Positions 25,459 through 34,650 are shown, counted from the first letter of the stretch. The stretch is DNA of 64,000 nucleotides from Nodosilinea sp. WJT8-NPBG4 (GCA_019359285.1 JAHHHQ010000034.1:124001-188000); one strand, 5' to 3'. Program-made: numbers and translations. The notes: generated from the sequence alone by a model not told the origin.

Positions 25459-26337
25459 TCACTGGTGCAGGTTGATCTGGTGAGACCCAATAGCGATGCC
25501 ATATTCACCGTAGATATCCTGCCCTAGCAGGCCGTAGCTGCCGCCGATGGCGACTATCACCTGTTCGCGACGGAGGCCACCCAATTCCACGGCATCCACA
25601 TAGGCGACGGGTAGGGTCACCACGCTGCCGTCAGCGATTCTGGCCTGGATTGTGCCCACAATGGTGACCCCCACTGCCTGGGCCATCTCGGCGGTAATTA
25701 AGGTGCCGGTAGCCCCGGTGTCAAACAGCATGGGGAAGGTCTGAGCACCGCTGCTGCCCTGTAGGGTAACGGCCACAATGGGTGTGCCCCCCTGCCGCCC
25801 CTGAATCGGAATTTGGGCCGCCAACCCAGCCGGTAAAACTTTCTTAGGGGCAGGGGCAAGGGCCGCCGCTGGCACGATAGAACCCGTAGCCCGGGTCTGA
25901 GCCGCCGTCAGGTGTTGCTTATACTCCTGGGCCTTGGTTTGGGCCTGAGCGTGGTTGGGGCTGCTGCTGGGCACCTGCTCCATCAGGCCAATCGCCTGCT
26001 GCCAGCGACTGGCGGCCAGCTGCCAATCATCTTTAGACTGGGCCGACTGACCAATGGCGACAGCGCTAGTGGCCCGATTCACCGCCTCTCGAAAGGAATC
26101 TGGGGTCGGGGAGGGTGGCACCGGTGCCGACTCGGCGGCGATAGGTAAAACGACTGGCTCAGGGGCGATCGCCGCCTCAGAGGCCTCGGTAGACACCTCG
26201 GCGGAATCAACCGGCAGCAATGTATTTAATGTATTTACAGACAGGCCGCACCCTACCAAACCCAAAGCCACAGTGGCCAGCATGAACCTACTTGCGATCG
26301 CCCTGGCACTTCCCATGGTTTTGCTCCACCCGCTCAA
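25459..26337 (-). CDS. Retropepsin-like aspartic protease, putative lipoprotein
   Basis: A 292-residue protein. The N-terminus has a hydrophobic segment FMLATVALGLVGC, a lipobox ending in Cys that predicts a membrane-anchored lipoprotein. A Pro/Ala/Glu-rich region and a helical stretch (about 75-135) follow. The C-terminal retropepsin-like domain (about 170-290) carries the active-site motif LFDTGATGTLIT, with VEADG-type loops replaced by IADGSVVTLPV and a GLLGQDIYGEYG end motif. Such single-domain aspartic proteases are dimeric. Targets unknown. Met8 (26316) is an alternative start. It would act in the periplasm or at the membrane. Confidence 0.8.
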   Translation of the reverse strand: MSGWSKTMGSARAIASRFMLATVALGLVGCGLSVNTLNTLLPVDSAEVSTEASEAAIAPEPVVLPIAAESAPVPPSPTPDSFREAVNRATSAVAIGQSAQSKDDWQLAASRWQQAIGLMEQVPSSSPNHAQAQTKAQEYKQHLTAAQTRATGSIVPAAALAPAPKKVLPAGLAAQIPIQGRQGGTPIVAVTLQGSSGAQTFPMLFDTGATGTLITAEMAQAVGVTIVGTIQARIADGSVVTLPVAYVDAVELGGLRREQVIVAIGGSYGLLGQDIYGEYGIAIGSHQINLHQ

Positions 26338-26585
26338 ATGTTTAACTTTACAACCCAGGATTCCCTATCCGCGTATGGTCTTGGTCATTGCCTACTAATT
26401 GCCTACTAATGTACCAAGCGTCTTAGTCCAGCCGGTGTTGAGCGCATACCCAGTTGGTGGGCTGACAGAACGTTATTCTTTTGTGACTCAAATACTCTTT
26501 GTAAGCATCCTGTGTCATGGACAGTGGCCGAAAGCTAGCCTTTTGGGCTTAGGATAATAGCGACTCGTAGCGCTGAGCAAATGCC
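26338..26585. promoter_or_regulatory. Divergent region, retropepsin gene and carA
   Basis: About 250 bases containing a tandem duplication, TTGCCTACTAA twice in a row near 26388-26410, and AT-rich stretches around 26470-26500. It probably holds promoters for both genes; no operator was recognised. Confidence 0.35.
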
Positions 26586-27749
26586 ATGGTTTTCCCTGAT
26601 GCCCCTCCTGCTGTATTGGTTTTGGCCGATGGCTCAGTGTTTCGGGGCTGGTCATTTGGGGCACCGGGCACCGTCATGGGTGAGGTCGTTTTCAATACCG
26701 GCATGACGGGATATCAAGAAGTCATGACCGACCCCAGCTACTGTGGCCAGATTGTCACCTTTACCTACCCTGAGCTGGGTAATACTGGCGTTAACCCCGA
26801 CGATGAGGAGTCGAGCCGGCCTCATATTAAGGGTGCGATCGCCCGCAACATCTGTGAGATTCCCAGCAACTGGCGCTCCACCCAGTCGCTGCCCAACTAC
26901 CTTAAAACCCACAAAATTCCCGGCATTTTTGGCATCGACACCCGCGCCCTCACCCGCAAACTGCGCACGGCAGGGGCAATGAATGGGGCCATTTCTACCA
27001 CCGTGCTCGACCCCGAAGAGCTGCTGCGCCAGCTGCAAGACGCGCCCTCAATGGCCGGACTCAACCTGGTTGATCAGGTCACCACCGATCAAGCCTATGA
27101 GTGGACTGAGGTTACCGACGATGCCTGGGCCTTTGGGCCTACCGACTCGACCCCAGGCGAAGGCGCTCCGCTGACCGTAGTTGCCGTTGACTTTGGCGTA
27201 AAGCGTAACATTTTGCGCCGCCTAGCTAGCTATGGCTGTCGGGTGATTGTGGTGCCCGCGAGCGCTACTCCAGAGCAGATTATGAGCTATCAGCCCGACG
27301 GTATTTTCTTGTCCAATGGCCCCGGTGACCCGGCGGCGGTGACCAAGGCCCCAGAGCTAGTGCAGGCACTTTTAAACCACTCGCTACCCACCTTTGGCAT
27401 TTGCATGGGTCATCAGATCCTGGGGCTCTCGCTGGGGGCATCCACATTTAAGCTGCGGTTTGGCCATCGGGGGTTGAACCAACCCTGCGGGCTAGAACGC
27501 CAGGTGGAGATCACCAGTCAAAATCACGGTTTTGCCCTCGATGCGGCCTCAATTCCTGAGGACACGGTTACGGTGACCCATCTCAATCTCAACGATCAGA
27601 CCGTAGCCGGGCTAGCCCACAAGACTCTGCCCCTGTTCTCGGTGCAGTATCACCCTGAGGCCAGCCCTGGTCCCCACGATGCCGACTACCTCTTCGCCAA
27701 GTTTGTTGACTCCATGCGCACCCATCGCCAGCAACAGTTACCTGTCTAA
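26586..27749 (+). CDS. carA: Carbamoyl-phosphate synthase small subunit
   Basis: A 387-residue protein. The N-terminal CPSase small-chain domain (about 1-150) has [17 protein letters not shown]. The C-terminal class I glutamine amidotransferase domain has nucleophile Cys273 in [11 protein letters not shown] and the His/Glu pair in [12 protein letters not shown]. It supplies ammonia from glutamine to CarB for carbamoyl phosphate, which feeds arginine and pyrimidine synthesis. carB is not in the window, as is normal for cyanobacteria. The ATG at 26586 gives the usual family length. Confidence 0.95.
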   Translation: MVFPDAPPAVLVLADGSVFRGWSFGAPGTVMGEVVFNTGMTGYQEVMTDPSYCGQIVTFTYPELGNTGVNPDDEESSRPHIKGAIARNICEIPSNWRSTQSLPNYLKTHKIPGIFGIDTRALTRKLRTAGAMNGAISTTVLDPEELLRQLQDAPSMAGLNLVDQVTTDQAYEWTEVTDDAWAFGPTDSTPGEGAPLTVVAVDFGVKRNILRRLASYGCRVIVVPASATPEQIMSYQPDGIFLSNGPGDPAAVTKAPELVQALLNHSLPTFGICMGHQILGLSLGASTFKLRFGHRGLNQPCGLERQVEITSQNHGFALDAASIPEDTVTVTHLNLNDQTVAGLAHKTLPLFSVQYHPEASPGPHDADYLFAKFVDSMRTHRQQQLPV

Positions 27750-27766
27750 CGGTGACTGCTGCTGTG

Positions 27767-27812
27767 CCAGTTGAGAGGTTTCTCAACTGGTTTGGCAAAA
27801 TTTAGCCAAACC
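27767..27812 (+). terminator. Tandem hairpins after carA
   Basis: CCAGTTGAGA (27767-27776) pairs with TCTCAACTGG (27781-27790), loop GGTT. Overlapping it, GGTTTGGC (27789-27796) pairs with GCCAAACC (27805-27812). The two hairpins are partly mutually exclusive. Probable end of the carA transcript. Confidence 0.55.
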
Positions 27813-27837
27813 GCTATATGCTATCTGTCTACAGTGG

Positions 27838-27877
27838 GGCAGTAACCCTGAGTCAGACTTGAATCAGGGTTACTGCC
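27838..27877. promoter_or_regulatory. 14-bp inverted repeat before the STAS gene
   Basis: GGCAGTAACCCTGA (27838-27851) pairs perfectly with TCAGGGTTACTGCC (27864-27877), with a 12-base loop. No T-run follows. Its position 96 bases before the proposed STAS start suggests a leader hairpin or operator rather than a simple terminator. Confidence 0.45.
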
Positions 27878-27972
27878 TTACGGCTAATTGGTTGGGGTAC
27901 GGTTTCACCCCTTGCGGTCAGCAGTATCCTGGCCTATATTTAACGTCGAATTGGAGCACGAGGAGGTTTCCC

Positions 27973-28350
27973 ATCGCTGAATCTCTAACCCTGACCGTAA
28001 GCTTACGAGGCACCCGCGATGTCAGGGGAACCTATCAACTTTTTCGCCTCACGGGCTTGTTAGACGCTTTCTCAGAACCTGCTTTTCGCAAGGTAATGAC
28101 CAAGTACGTTGAAGCGGGACCAAACAATATCATTTTGGATTTGGCAACTATCGACTTTGTCGATAGCTCTGGTCTTGGTGCCCTGGTGCAGCTTGTTAAA
28201 AAAGCGACCACCGAAGGTGGCACTGTGCAGGTGGTGACAAACCCTCGCGTTACCCAAACTGTGAAGTTGGTGCGGCTAGAGAAGTTTCTGTCGCTACAGC
28301 CCTCAGTGGAAGATGCGATCGCCCACCTCGAAAACCCGCCCAGTGAATAG
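27973..28350 (+). CDS. STAS domain protein (anti-sigma factor antagonist type)
   Basis: A SpoIIAA-like STAS protein. The core reads LFRLTGLLDAF, then ILDLATIDFVDSSGLGALVQLVKKA with the phosphorylatable Ser of DSSG, then TVKLVRLEKFL. It would be switched by phosphorylation and bind an anti-sigma or serine kinase partner in the cytoplasm; the partner is unknown. No in-frame ATG precedes the domain. The frame opens at TTG 27859, inside the loop of the inverted repeat, or TTG 27892. The only good Shine-Dalgarno site, GAGGAGG at 27960-27966, is placed 6 bases before ATC at 27973, which aligns with the family start (then AESLTLTVSLRG). The ATC start is chosen on that basis, giving 125 residues. Confidence 0.78.
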   Translation: MAESLTLTVSLRGTRDVRGTYQLFRLTGLLDAFSEPAFRKVMTKYVEAGPNNIILDLATIDFVDSSGLGALVQLVKKATTEGGTVQVVTNPRVTQTVKLVRLEKFLSLQPSVEDAIAHLENPPSE

Positions 28351-28384
28351 CCCCAGGTCTCTATTGGCCTAGCCAGAGGTAGCT

Positions 28385-28876
28385 GTGGCAGACCTATCCC
28401 CCGAGCCTTCGGCCAGCCTGCTGGGGCTGCTACAGTTTGGTGCCCATAGTTCTGCTGGGTCCCTTACCCTAGAGCAGGTCAATGCCCTATCCCCCGTGGC
28501 CCTTGCCTACATTGGTGATGCGGTCTATGAACTCTTTGTGCGGGGGAGTTTTTTGCTGCCCCCCAAACGTATTCAGGCCTTTCATCAGCAGGTCGTCAAC
28601 CAGGTTCGAGCTGAGCAGCAGGCCCGTCAGGTCCAGCAGCTCTTGCCGCTGCTCACCGCTGCTGAACAAGACCTATTGCGCCGGGGACGCAACGCTTCGT
28701 CTCGTGGTCCCCGACGGGTTGATAGCCAGATTTATCAGCAGTCCACTGCGTTTGAGGCGCTGATCGGTTATCTCTATCTAACCGATCAAAACCGTCTCGC
28801 AGAGCTGCTCAACACCATAGAGCTGTCAGTTACACCTTCTAGCTCCCAGGCTGCCTCAGATACTCCACCTGGTTGA
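28385..28876 (+). CDS. mrnC: Mini-ribonuclease III
   Basis: A 163-residue protein with a single RNase III catalytic domain and no double-stranded RNA-binding domain. The signature [15 protein letters not shown] and a second acidic site near [10 protein letters not shown] are visible. Mini-III trims 23S rRNA precursors in Bacillus and is used with other RNase III forms in cyanobacteria. The start is a GTG (28385). It follows the STAS gene by 34 bases and is convergent with recQ, whose stop lies 12 bases away. Confidence 0.9.
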   Translation: MADLSPEPSASLLGLLQFGAHSSAGSLTLEQVNALSPVALAYIGDAVYELFVRGSFLLPPKRIQAFHQQVVNQVRAEQQARQVQQLLPLLTAAEQDLLRRGRNASSRGPRRVDSQIYQQSTAFEALIGYLYLTDQNRLAELLNTIELSVTPSSSQAASDTPPG

Positions 28877-28888
28877 GAGTGGTTTGAT

Positions 28889-31105
28889 CTATGGCTGTTG
28901 TTCCATCTGCCAGGCAGCGCGTACCAGGCGAATATCTTCATAGCTAAAGGTGGGGCTAAGGCGATCGCGCATTTCTGTCAGCGACCCATGCTCCATTTCT
29001 GTTAGCACATCAATAATGGCCCGTTGGCGATCGGCGCTGACCAACTGATCGATATCCACCGTTTCACCTTGGCGAATCAGCTGTTCTAGATGGCTGGCGA
29101 CGGTGGTGGCTTTAAGACCACGCTGGGCAGCAACCTCCTCGACAGACAGCCCTTGGCGGTGAAGTTCCAGCGTTTGGCGGTGGGTGTCGCCCACGGTCTG
29201 ACGGCGTTCTCGGACCGGCCGCGAGCGGCCTCGCGCGGCTCCAGGGTCAGACTCTAGCCCGTAGTCGGCACAAAACTGCCGAATGGCATCGGTAAACACC
29301 TCGCCATACTGGGCCAGTTTGCGGCTGCCCACCCCCGAGACCTGGCCAAAAGCCTCCATGGTCTGGGGCCGAGTCTGGGCCATTTGCCGCAGGGCCGACT
29401 CTGGAAAGACTACGTAGGGGGGCACACTCTGCTGATCCGCTAGCTTTTTGCGCAGGGCTTTGAGCACCGTTAAGAGCTGGCCCACCTCGGGGGTGTCCTC
29501 AAGTGTGGACGCTTCGGCAGGGCCAGGGATAAAATCCTTCGGTACGGCCACCTCTACGGAAATTTGCTTGCGCAAGACCTGCCAACTGGCGGCGTTGAGT
29601 TTGAGCACCGGGTAGCCGTCGGTGGTTTCATCGACCAAGCGCTGGTGGAGGAGCGATCGCCCCAGCAACCGCCACTCGTCTACCGATCGATCCTTGCCAA
29701 TGCCGTGGGTCGAGAGCTGATCGTGGCGCAGATCCACAATCTTCTGCTTTTTTGAGCCGCGTAGCACGTCGATGATATGGGCCATACCAAACCGCTCCTG
29801 GCAGCGGGCCACGCAGGAGAGAAACTTTTGCGCTTCAACAGTCCAGTCCTCTATTGGCGGCGGGTTAGTGCAGTTATCGCACTGGTGGCACAGTCCCTCT
29901 AGGTGTTCGCCTAGGGTTTCGCCAAAATAGCTAAGCTGCACCCGGCGGCGACATACCGTGGTTTCGGCATAATCCACCATTTGTCTAAGCTGTTGGCGGG
30001 CAATGCGCTGCTCGGCTTCATCGGGCTTTTGGCTAATCAAATAGTCCGCCGTGGCTACGTCACCGTAGGCCAGGTATAGCGTGCAGTGAGCCGGTTCGCC
30101 GTCGCGCCCCGCCCGCCCGCTCTCTTGGTAATAGCCCTCAATGTTGCGGGGAATGTCGTAGTGGATAACAAACCGCACGTCGGGCTTGTTAATGCCCATG
30201 CCAAAGGCCACCGTAGCCACCATCAGCCGCACATCGTCGCGAATAAACCGAGTTTGGTTTTCTCTCCGCACATCGTCCGCTAGACCGGCATGGTAGGGCA
30301 GCACTGACTCCCCATCCTCCCTTAGTCGCTGGGCCAGCTCATCGACTCGCTTGCGACTAAGGCAGTAAATAATTCCAGATCCTTGGTGCTGCTTAACCTG
30401 CTGCCTCAGCTCCTGATAGCCGTCACGGCTTTTGGGGCGCACCTCGTAAAACAGGTTGGGTCGGTTAAAGCTTGACACCTGCACCAGCGGAGCGCGCAGC
30501 CGCAGCTGCTGGGCAATATCGACCCGCACCCGCTCGGTGGCAGTGGCAGTTAGCCCCATCACCCCAATCTGGGGAAACTTCTCCCGCAGCACCGACATCT
30601 GCCGATACTCGGGGCGAAAGTCATGGCCCCACTCCGACACGCAGTGGGCTTCATCAATGGCAAAGCCGCTCACCCCTACGGTCTGGAGCAGCTGCCCCAG
30701 CAGCCCAAAAAAGCCCGGACTCATCAACCGCTCGGGCGACACGTACAACAGCTTAATTTTGCCCGCCAGCAGGTCGGCTTCTCGCTGGCGAATGGTGGCG
30801 AAGTCGAGAGAACTGTTTAGGCAGGTGGCGGCCACGCCGTTGTCGGTCAGGCTATCGACCTGATCCTGCATCAGGGCAATTAGCGGCGAGATTACCACCA
30901 TCACCCCTATCTTGAGCAGGGCAGGTAGCTGGTAGCACAACGACTTGCCGCCCCCAGTGGGCATGATTACCAGGGCATCCTGGTTCTTGAGCACCGCCTC
31001 AATCACCGGGCGCTGCCCTGGGCGAAATTGGTCGTAGCCAAAATGATGTTTTAGGGCTGTTTCCAAGGAAGGAAATGCCGCTGTGGGTGATGCAACCCCA
31101 ACCAT
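28889..31105 (-). CDS. recQ: ATP-dependent DNA helicase RecQ
   Basis: From the ATG at 31105 the protein has 738 residues. The helicase core has Walker A PTGGGKSLC, the DEAH box IDEAHCVSEWG and motif VI QESGRAGRDG. A zinc-binding region follows with Cys residues in CRRRVQLSYFGE and CHQCDNCTNPP, then the winged-helix RQC domain and an HRDC domain around LADQQSVPPYVVFPE. The last part carries an additional helix-turn-helix-like segment with HRQGLSVEEVAAQRGL. It unwinds 3' to 5' and acts in recombination and replication repair. A TTG two codons upstream is in frame but unlikely. Confidence 0.95.
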   Translation of the reverse strand: MVGVASPTAAFPSLETALKHHFGYDQFRPGQRPVIEAVLKNQDALVIMPTGGGKSLCYQLPALLKIGVMVVISPLIALMQDQVDSLTDNGVAATCLNSSLDFATIRQREADLLAGKIKLLYVSPERLMSPGFFGLLGQLLQTVGVSGFAIDEAHCVSEWGHDFRPEYRQMSVLREKFPQIGVMGLTATATERVRVDIAQQLRLRAPLVQVSSFNRPNLFYEVRPKSRDGYQELRQQVKQHQGSGIIYCLSRKRVDELAQRLREDGESVLPYHAGLADDVRRENQTRFIRDDVRLMVATVAFGMGINKPDVRFVIHYDIPRNIEGYYQESGRAGRDGEPAHCTLYLAYGDVATADYLISQKPDEAEQRIARQQLRQMVDYAETTVCRRRVQLSYFGETLGEHLEGLCHQCDNCTNPPPIEDWTVEAQKFLSCVARCQERFGMAHIIDVLRGSKKQKIVDLRHDQLSTHGIGKDRSVDEWRLLGRSLLHQRLVDETTDGYPVLKLNAASWQVLRKQISVEVAVPKDFIPGPAEASTLEDTPEVGQLLTVLKALRKKLADQQSVPPYVVFPESALRQMAQTRPQTMEAFGQVSGVGSRKLAQYGEVFTDAIRQFCADYGLESDPGAARGRSRPVRERRQTVGDTHRQTLELHRQGLSVEEVAAQRGLKATTVASHLEQLIRQGETVDIDQLVSADRQRAIIDVLTEMEHGSLTEMRDRLSPTFSYEDIRLVRAAWQMEQQP

Positions 31106-31187
31106 AGCCAACGCTCAGAGAATGATCTTCGTGCGTTCAAGTGTACTCTTTTAGGAGAATGAGATGGCTCTAGTAGGCTTGAATTAG

Positions 31188-31565
31188 TCAGGCTGCCTTA
31201 ACTTGGGCATAGCTAGCGTAGGCCTCTTTGTATCGGCCCAGTCGATGTAAGGCGACACCTTGGTATAGCCACCCCTGAGGATGAGCAGGGGCGATCGCCA
31301 AAATTTGCTCAGCTACACCCAAAGCCTGCTGAGGCTGCCCCAAATGAATCAAACACACCGCTTGATAAACTAGAGCCGCTACCTGGTCACGAGCAAGAAT
31401 GGCGGCCTCTTCAAAGCACCGCAGGGCGCGATCGTATGCTCCAGCATCGGCCAGCCTTTCTCCCTCCCCGTACCACTGTTGAAAAGCGCCATCCTGGGGT
31501 GAAGATGGCGTTGCTACCTGAGAGCTTAGGGTAGAGGGCATACCTTGGGCGGCAGTAGATTTCAT
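31188..31565 (-). CDS. Small TPR protein
   Basis: From the ATG at 31565 the protein has 125 residues: a Ser/Thr-rich start, then about two to three tetratricopeptide repeats (AYDRALRCFEEAAILA, QQALGVAEQILAIAP, RYKEAYASYAQVKAA). It is probably a protein-protein adaptor of unknown partner. The frame is open for another 41 codons upstream, but that part has no TPR character. It follows recQ on the same strand with an 80-base gap between them. Confidence 0.6.
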   Translation of the reverse strand: MKSTAAQGMPSTLSSQVATPSSPQDGAFQQWYGEGERLADAGAYDRALRCFEEAAILARDQVAALVYQAVCLIHLGQPQQALGVAEQILAIAPAHPQGWLYQGVALHRLGRYKEAYASYAQVKAA

Positions 31566-32007
31566 GGTCAGTGGAGACACAGATACAGAACAACCAAAGC
31601 ATTCCCTACTCTCAGCGACATAGCTCACTGTGAGAACCGATTTCAAGCCGTAACCATAGCGACAACTGCGGAAACCTTTACCCTGCAAGTCGCCTCTGCC
31701 TGGTTACTCTAACGAGCATATCGGCCTGCCCAACGAGAATTCTCTGGCTGTCGTATAAGTTTACGTCCCTACTCAAAGGGCAATTCTCTCGCTAGGGTAA
31801 CTGTATCGCTCTAGCCAAACCCTATCTCTGTTCAGGTTTAAGAACCACGGGCGCACCCAGTTGGTTAGGTAACAGAGGTTAAGGAACATTGTCATATGTA
31901 AAGCAATATTACAAGAATGACGTCATGACAGCATGCTGGCTTGACAGCCTAGGGCAGCCCGCTTAAGGTGACTACATACCCGGGTCACACCTATTTAGAA
32001 AAGCGCT
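31566..32007. promoter_or_regulatory. Intergenic region before the RHH-ycf46 group
   Basis: About 440 bases between divergent genes. It includes the 10-bp palindrome ATGACGTCAT at 31917-31926, about 82 bases before the RHH gene, and AT-rich sequence around 31885-31915 that may hold a promoter. I see no coding potential. Confidence 0.4.
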
Positions 32008-32364
32008 ATGGAAGAGCAGAAAGCTACTAAGGTCACGCTGTATTTACCCCCCGACCTGCACCGTCAGTTAAAGATTCGCTCTGCTGTCGAGGGCGAAGCG
32101 ATGTCTTCCCTTGCTAAGCGCGCCATCGATTTTTACCTGGCCCACGGTGACATAGTTGCTGAGAGTCTAGAGTCTTCCCTTGGTCAGACCCACCGTATCC
32201 ACAGCTGTCCGAGCTGTACTTCCCCTGTGGTGCTGCGTGAGGGTGAGCTGGTTGAGATCGCTAGCATTGGTGCGGCTCAGGGTAGGCCTCTAGGTGATGC
32301 CATTGTGCCTGAGGTTGCTGCCAACCCCAGTTCCCGTGAGGAAGGAGAGCTGGTTGTTTGCTAG
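32008..32364 (+). CDS. Ribbon-helix-helix-like protein with CxxC motif
   Basis: A 118-residue protein. The N-terminal third, KATKVTLYLPPDLHRQLKIRSAVEGEAMSSLAKRAIDFYL, has the pattern of a ribbon-helix-helix DNA-binding fold (beta strand TLYLPPD, two helices). The middle holds CPSC, a half zinc knuckle, and the tail is acidic and ends in Cys. In Synechocystis a small protein of this kind (Slr0373 type) precedes the AAA protein Slr0374/Ycf46 in a stress-responsive operon; the arrangement here, 78 bases before ycf46, is the same as I recall it. It may be an autoregulator; that is inference. Confidence 0.7.
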   Translation: MEEQKATKVTLYLPPDLHRQLKIRSAVEGEAMSSLAKRAIDFYLAHGDIVAESLESSLGQTHRIHSCPSCTSPVVLREGELVEIASIGAAQGRPLGDAIVPEVAANPSSREEGELVVC

Positions 32365-32442
32365 GTACAGATTTGGCTGCTCTGGTTGTAGTTAGCTAGA
32401 CAGCAGTTTCACTGCCCCACACGCCTGAGAAGGGATATGGTC

Positions 32443-33975
32443 ATGCGAGAGGATTTGAATGTACTGGTACAAGCCCAATATCCTCTGATCTATTTGGTCA
32501 CCTTCGAGGAAGAGCGGGCTGAGCAAACTATCGCCGCCGTGGCGCGTCATCTTGCCAGAGATCCTGAGATTAAGGCTCCCATGCGAGTCTATACCTGGAC
32601 GATGACCCGAGGCATGGTCGAGGTTGGTGCCCAGGGAACTGGTACCCAGAATAACAATACGGTCTCCCCTGAAGCGGCTGTGGAGTGGGTTATCCGGCAG
32701 CGGGAACCCGGCATTTTCATCTTCAAAGACCTGCACCCCTTTAAAGATTCTCCAGCGGTAACTCGCTGTCTGCGCGACTCCATTGTGGCGCTCAAGGGCA
32801 CTCGCAAAACTATTGTGCTGATGTCGCCGGTGCAGGAAATCCCCATTGAGCTTGAGAAAGAGGTTGTCCTGCTCGACTTTCCGCTGCCCGACATGGCGGA
32901 ACTCGATGAAGTGCTCTCTACGGAGATGAACCGCGCCCGTGGCAACAGCATTTCTACCGAAGAGCGCGAAAAGCTTCTGAAGGCTGCCTTAGGCTTAACC
33001 CGCGACGAAGCTGAGAAAGTCTACCGCAAGGCGCGGGTGATGGCTAAGCGCCTCACTGCCGAAGAGGTTGATATTGTTCTCTCTGAGAAGAAGCAGCTAA
33101 TTCGCCGTAACGGCATTCTCGAGTTCATGGATGTGGATGAGACTATAAATTCCGTAGGTGGTCTCGAGGAGCTCAAGCACTGGTTGCAGCAGCGCTCCGA
33201 TGCCTTTACCGAGCGGGCGCGAGAGTATGGCCTACCCCAGCCTAAGGGCATGCTTATTTTGGGAGTGCCGGGCTGTGGAAAGTCGCTGATTGCTAAAACT
33301 ACCTCTCGGCTGTGGGGCCTGCCTCTGCTGCGCCTAGACCTAGGTCGAGTGTACGATGGCTCTACGGTGGGTCGCTCTGAGGCCAACCTGCGCAACGCCC
33401 TCCGCACCGCCGAGTCGATTTCTCCCGCTATTCTCTTTATCGATGAAATTGATAAAGCCTTTGGTGGGGCAGGTGGTTCCTCTGACTCTGACGGTGGTAC
33501 TTCAAGCCGCATCTTTGGCACCTTCCTCACCTGGATGCAGGAGAAAACCTCCCCGGTGTTTGTAATGGCCACAGCCAACCGGGTTGAAAAACTACCTGGT
33601 GAGTTTCTACGCAAGGGCCGGTTCGACGAGATCTTCTTTGTTGACTTGCCCAACGCAGAAGAGCGCAAGGACATTTTTCAAATCCATCTCCAAAAGCGCC
33701 GTCGCGACATTGAGCGCTTTGACCTCGACCAGCTAACCAAGGTCTGTGATGGATTTTCCGGAGCTGAAATCGAGCAGGGGCTGATTTCGGCTATGTATGA
33801 AGCATTTGCCCAAGGACGTGAGTTCACTCAGCTCGACATTATTGCGGCCATTCGCGCCACGATGCCGCTGTCGAAGACGATGAGTGAGCAGGTTACTGCC
33901 CTGCGGGATTGGGCCCGCCAGCGGGCGCGTCCGGCGGCAGCCTCCGTCGCTGAATATCAGCGGATGGAGTTTTAA
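32443..33975 (+). CDS. ycf46: Ycf46-type AAA ATPase
   Basis: From the ATG at 32443 the protein has 510 residues. The N-terminal half begins MREDLNVLVQAQYPLIYLVTFEE, diagnostic of Ycf46. The C-terminal half is one AAA module with Walker A GVPGCGKSL (residues 274-282), Walker B ILFIDEIDKA, an Asn in ATANR and the arginine region RKGRFDEIF. Ycf46 is conserved in cyanobacteria and red-algal plastids and has been linked to photosynthesis and inorganic-carbon use in Synechocystis; its substrate is unknown. AGGG at 32431 is 8 bases before 32443, favouring it over the ATG at 32437. It is followed by ycf35. Confidence 0.9.
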   Translation: MREDLNVLVQAQYPLIYLVTFEEERAEQTIAAVARHLARDPEIKAPMRVYTWTMTRGMVEVGAQGTGTQNNNTVSPEAAVEWVIRQREPGIFIFKDLHPFKDSPAVTRCLRDSIVALKGTRKTIVLMSPVQEIPIELEKEVVLLDFPLPDMAELDEVLSTEMNRARGNSISTEEREKLLKAALGLTRDEAEKVYRKARVMAKRLTAEEVDIVLSEKKQLIRRNGILEFMDVDETINSVGGLEELKHWLQQRSDAFTERAREYGLPQPKGMLILGVPGCGKSLIAKTTSRLWGLPLLRLDLGRVYDGSTVGRSEANLRNALRTAESISPAILFIDEIDKAFGGAGGSSDSDGGTSSRIFGTFLTWMQEKTSPVFVMATANRVEKLPGEFLRKGRFDEIFFVDLPNAEERKDIFQIHLQKRRRDIERFDLDQLTKVCDGFSGAEIEQGLISAMYEAFAQGREFTQLDIIAAIRATMPLSKTMSEQVTALRDWARQRARPAAASVAEYQRMEF

Positions 33976-34111
33976 AGGCTTTCCTCCCGGCGGTATCCGG
34001 GGGAAGGGCTAGCGTTTGCTAGCAGTTGGTATCCAGATAGCCCGTGGCTAACTGGTTTTGTCTCTCTCAAACCTCGTTGTCTCTCTCAATTTCCCTACAG
34101 GAGGAAACACC

Positions 34112-34462
34112 ATGTCTCACTTCAGCACCCTTCGCACCAAAGTGACCGATGCTGAGATTCTCAAGCAGTCGCTGTCTGACTTGGGTATCGCCACTAAGAC
34201 CGAAGCTGATGTTCGCGGTTACAACGGCCAGCGTGTGCGCGCCGACCTTGTTGCCGTTCTGGATGGTGAGTACGATCTGGGTTGGTCTCGTAATGCCGAT
34301 GGCTCCTTTGATCTGATCGCTGACCTCTGGGGTGTGGCCAAAAAGCATAACCAGACTGAGTTGATCAACTCTATCAACCAAAAGTACGCGGTCAACAAGA
34401 CCCTGGCTGAGGTTAAGCGTCCTGGTCTGCAGAACGCCAACGTCAAGCTGGTGCTTCAGTAA
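34112..34462 (+). CDS. ycf35: Ycf35/DUF1257 protein
   Basis: A 116-residue protein starting MSHFSTLRTKVTDAEILKQSL, the Ycf35 (DUF1257) signature, conserved in cyanobacteria and some plastid genomes. GAGG with full AGGAGG at 34099-34104 lies 7 bases before the ATG at 34112, so this start is certain; an upstream in-frame ATG is not used. The strong ribosome binding site predicts high expression. Function unknown. Placed directly after ycf46, it forms a plastid-conserved pair, and a strong terminator follows. Confidence 0.9.
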   Translation: MSHFSTLRTKVTDAEILKQSLSDLGIATKTEADVRGYNGQRVRADLVAVLDGEYDLGWSRNADGSFDLIADLWGVAKKHNQTELINSINQKYAVNKTLAEVKRPGLQNANVKLVLQ

Positions 34463-34483
34463 GTCTGCATCGCGTTCCTGAAG

Positions 34484-34519
34484 TGGGCTGGTCAGCACAA
34501 GCCGACCAGCCCATTTTTT
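34484..34519 (+). terminator. Rho-independent terminator after ycf35
   Basis: TGGGCTGGTC (34484-34493) pairs with GACCAGCCCA (34504-34513), followed directly by TTTTTT. A textbook intrinsic terminator ending the ycf46-ycf35 transcript. Confidence 0.88.
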
Positions 34520-34650
34520 GTGTCCATGGTCGGTAGTGTTCTGCTACCGGGCCAGATTACACTAACGGAGTGATCAGATCCTCGGACTGGGCAATCGCCC
34601 CTGATCTATCTCTATCTCCCCAGCATCGGGGTTCTGTGGTCTAGCTTGGT

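Noticed and set aside
27859..27972. N-terminal extension of the STAS protein from TTG
   Set aside because: The segment includes one arm of the 14-bp inverted repeat and lacks a ribosome binding site; the conserved family start is downstream.
33021..33674. 217-residue ORF on the minus strand
   Set aside because: Antisense to ycf46; Ser/Arg-rich shadow frame.
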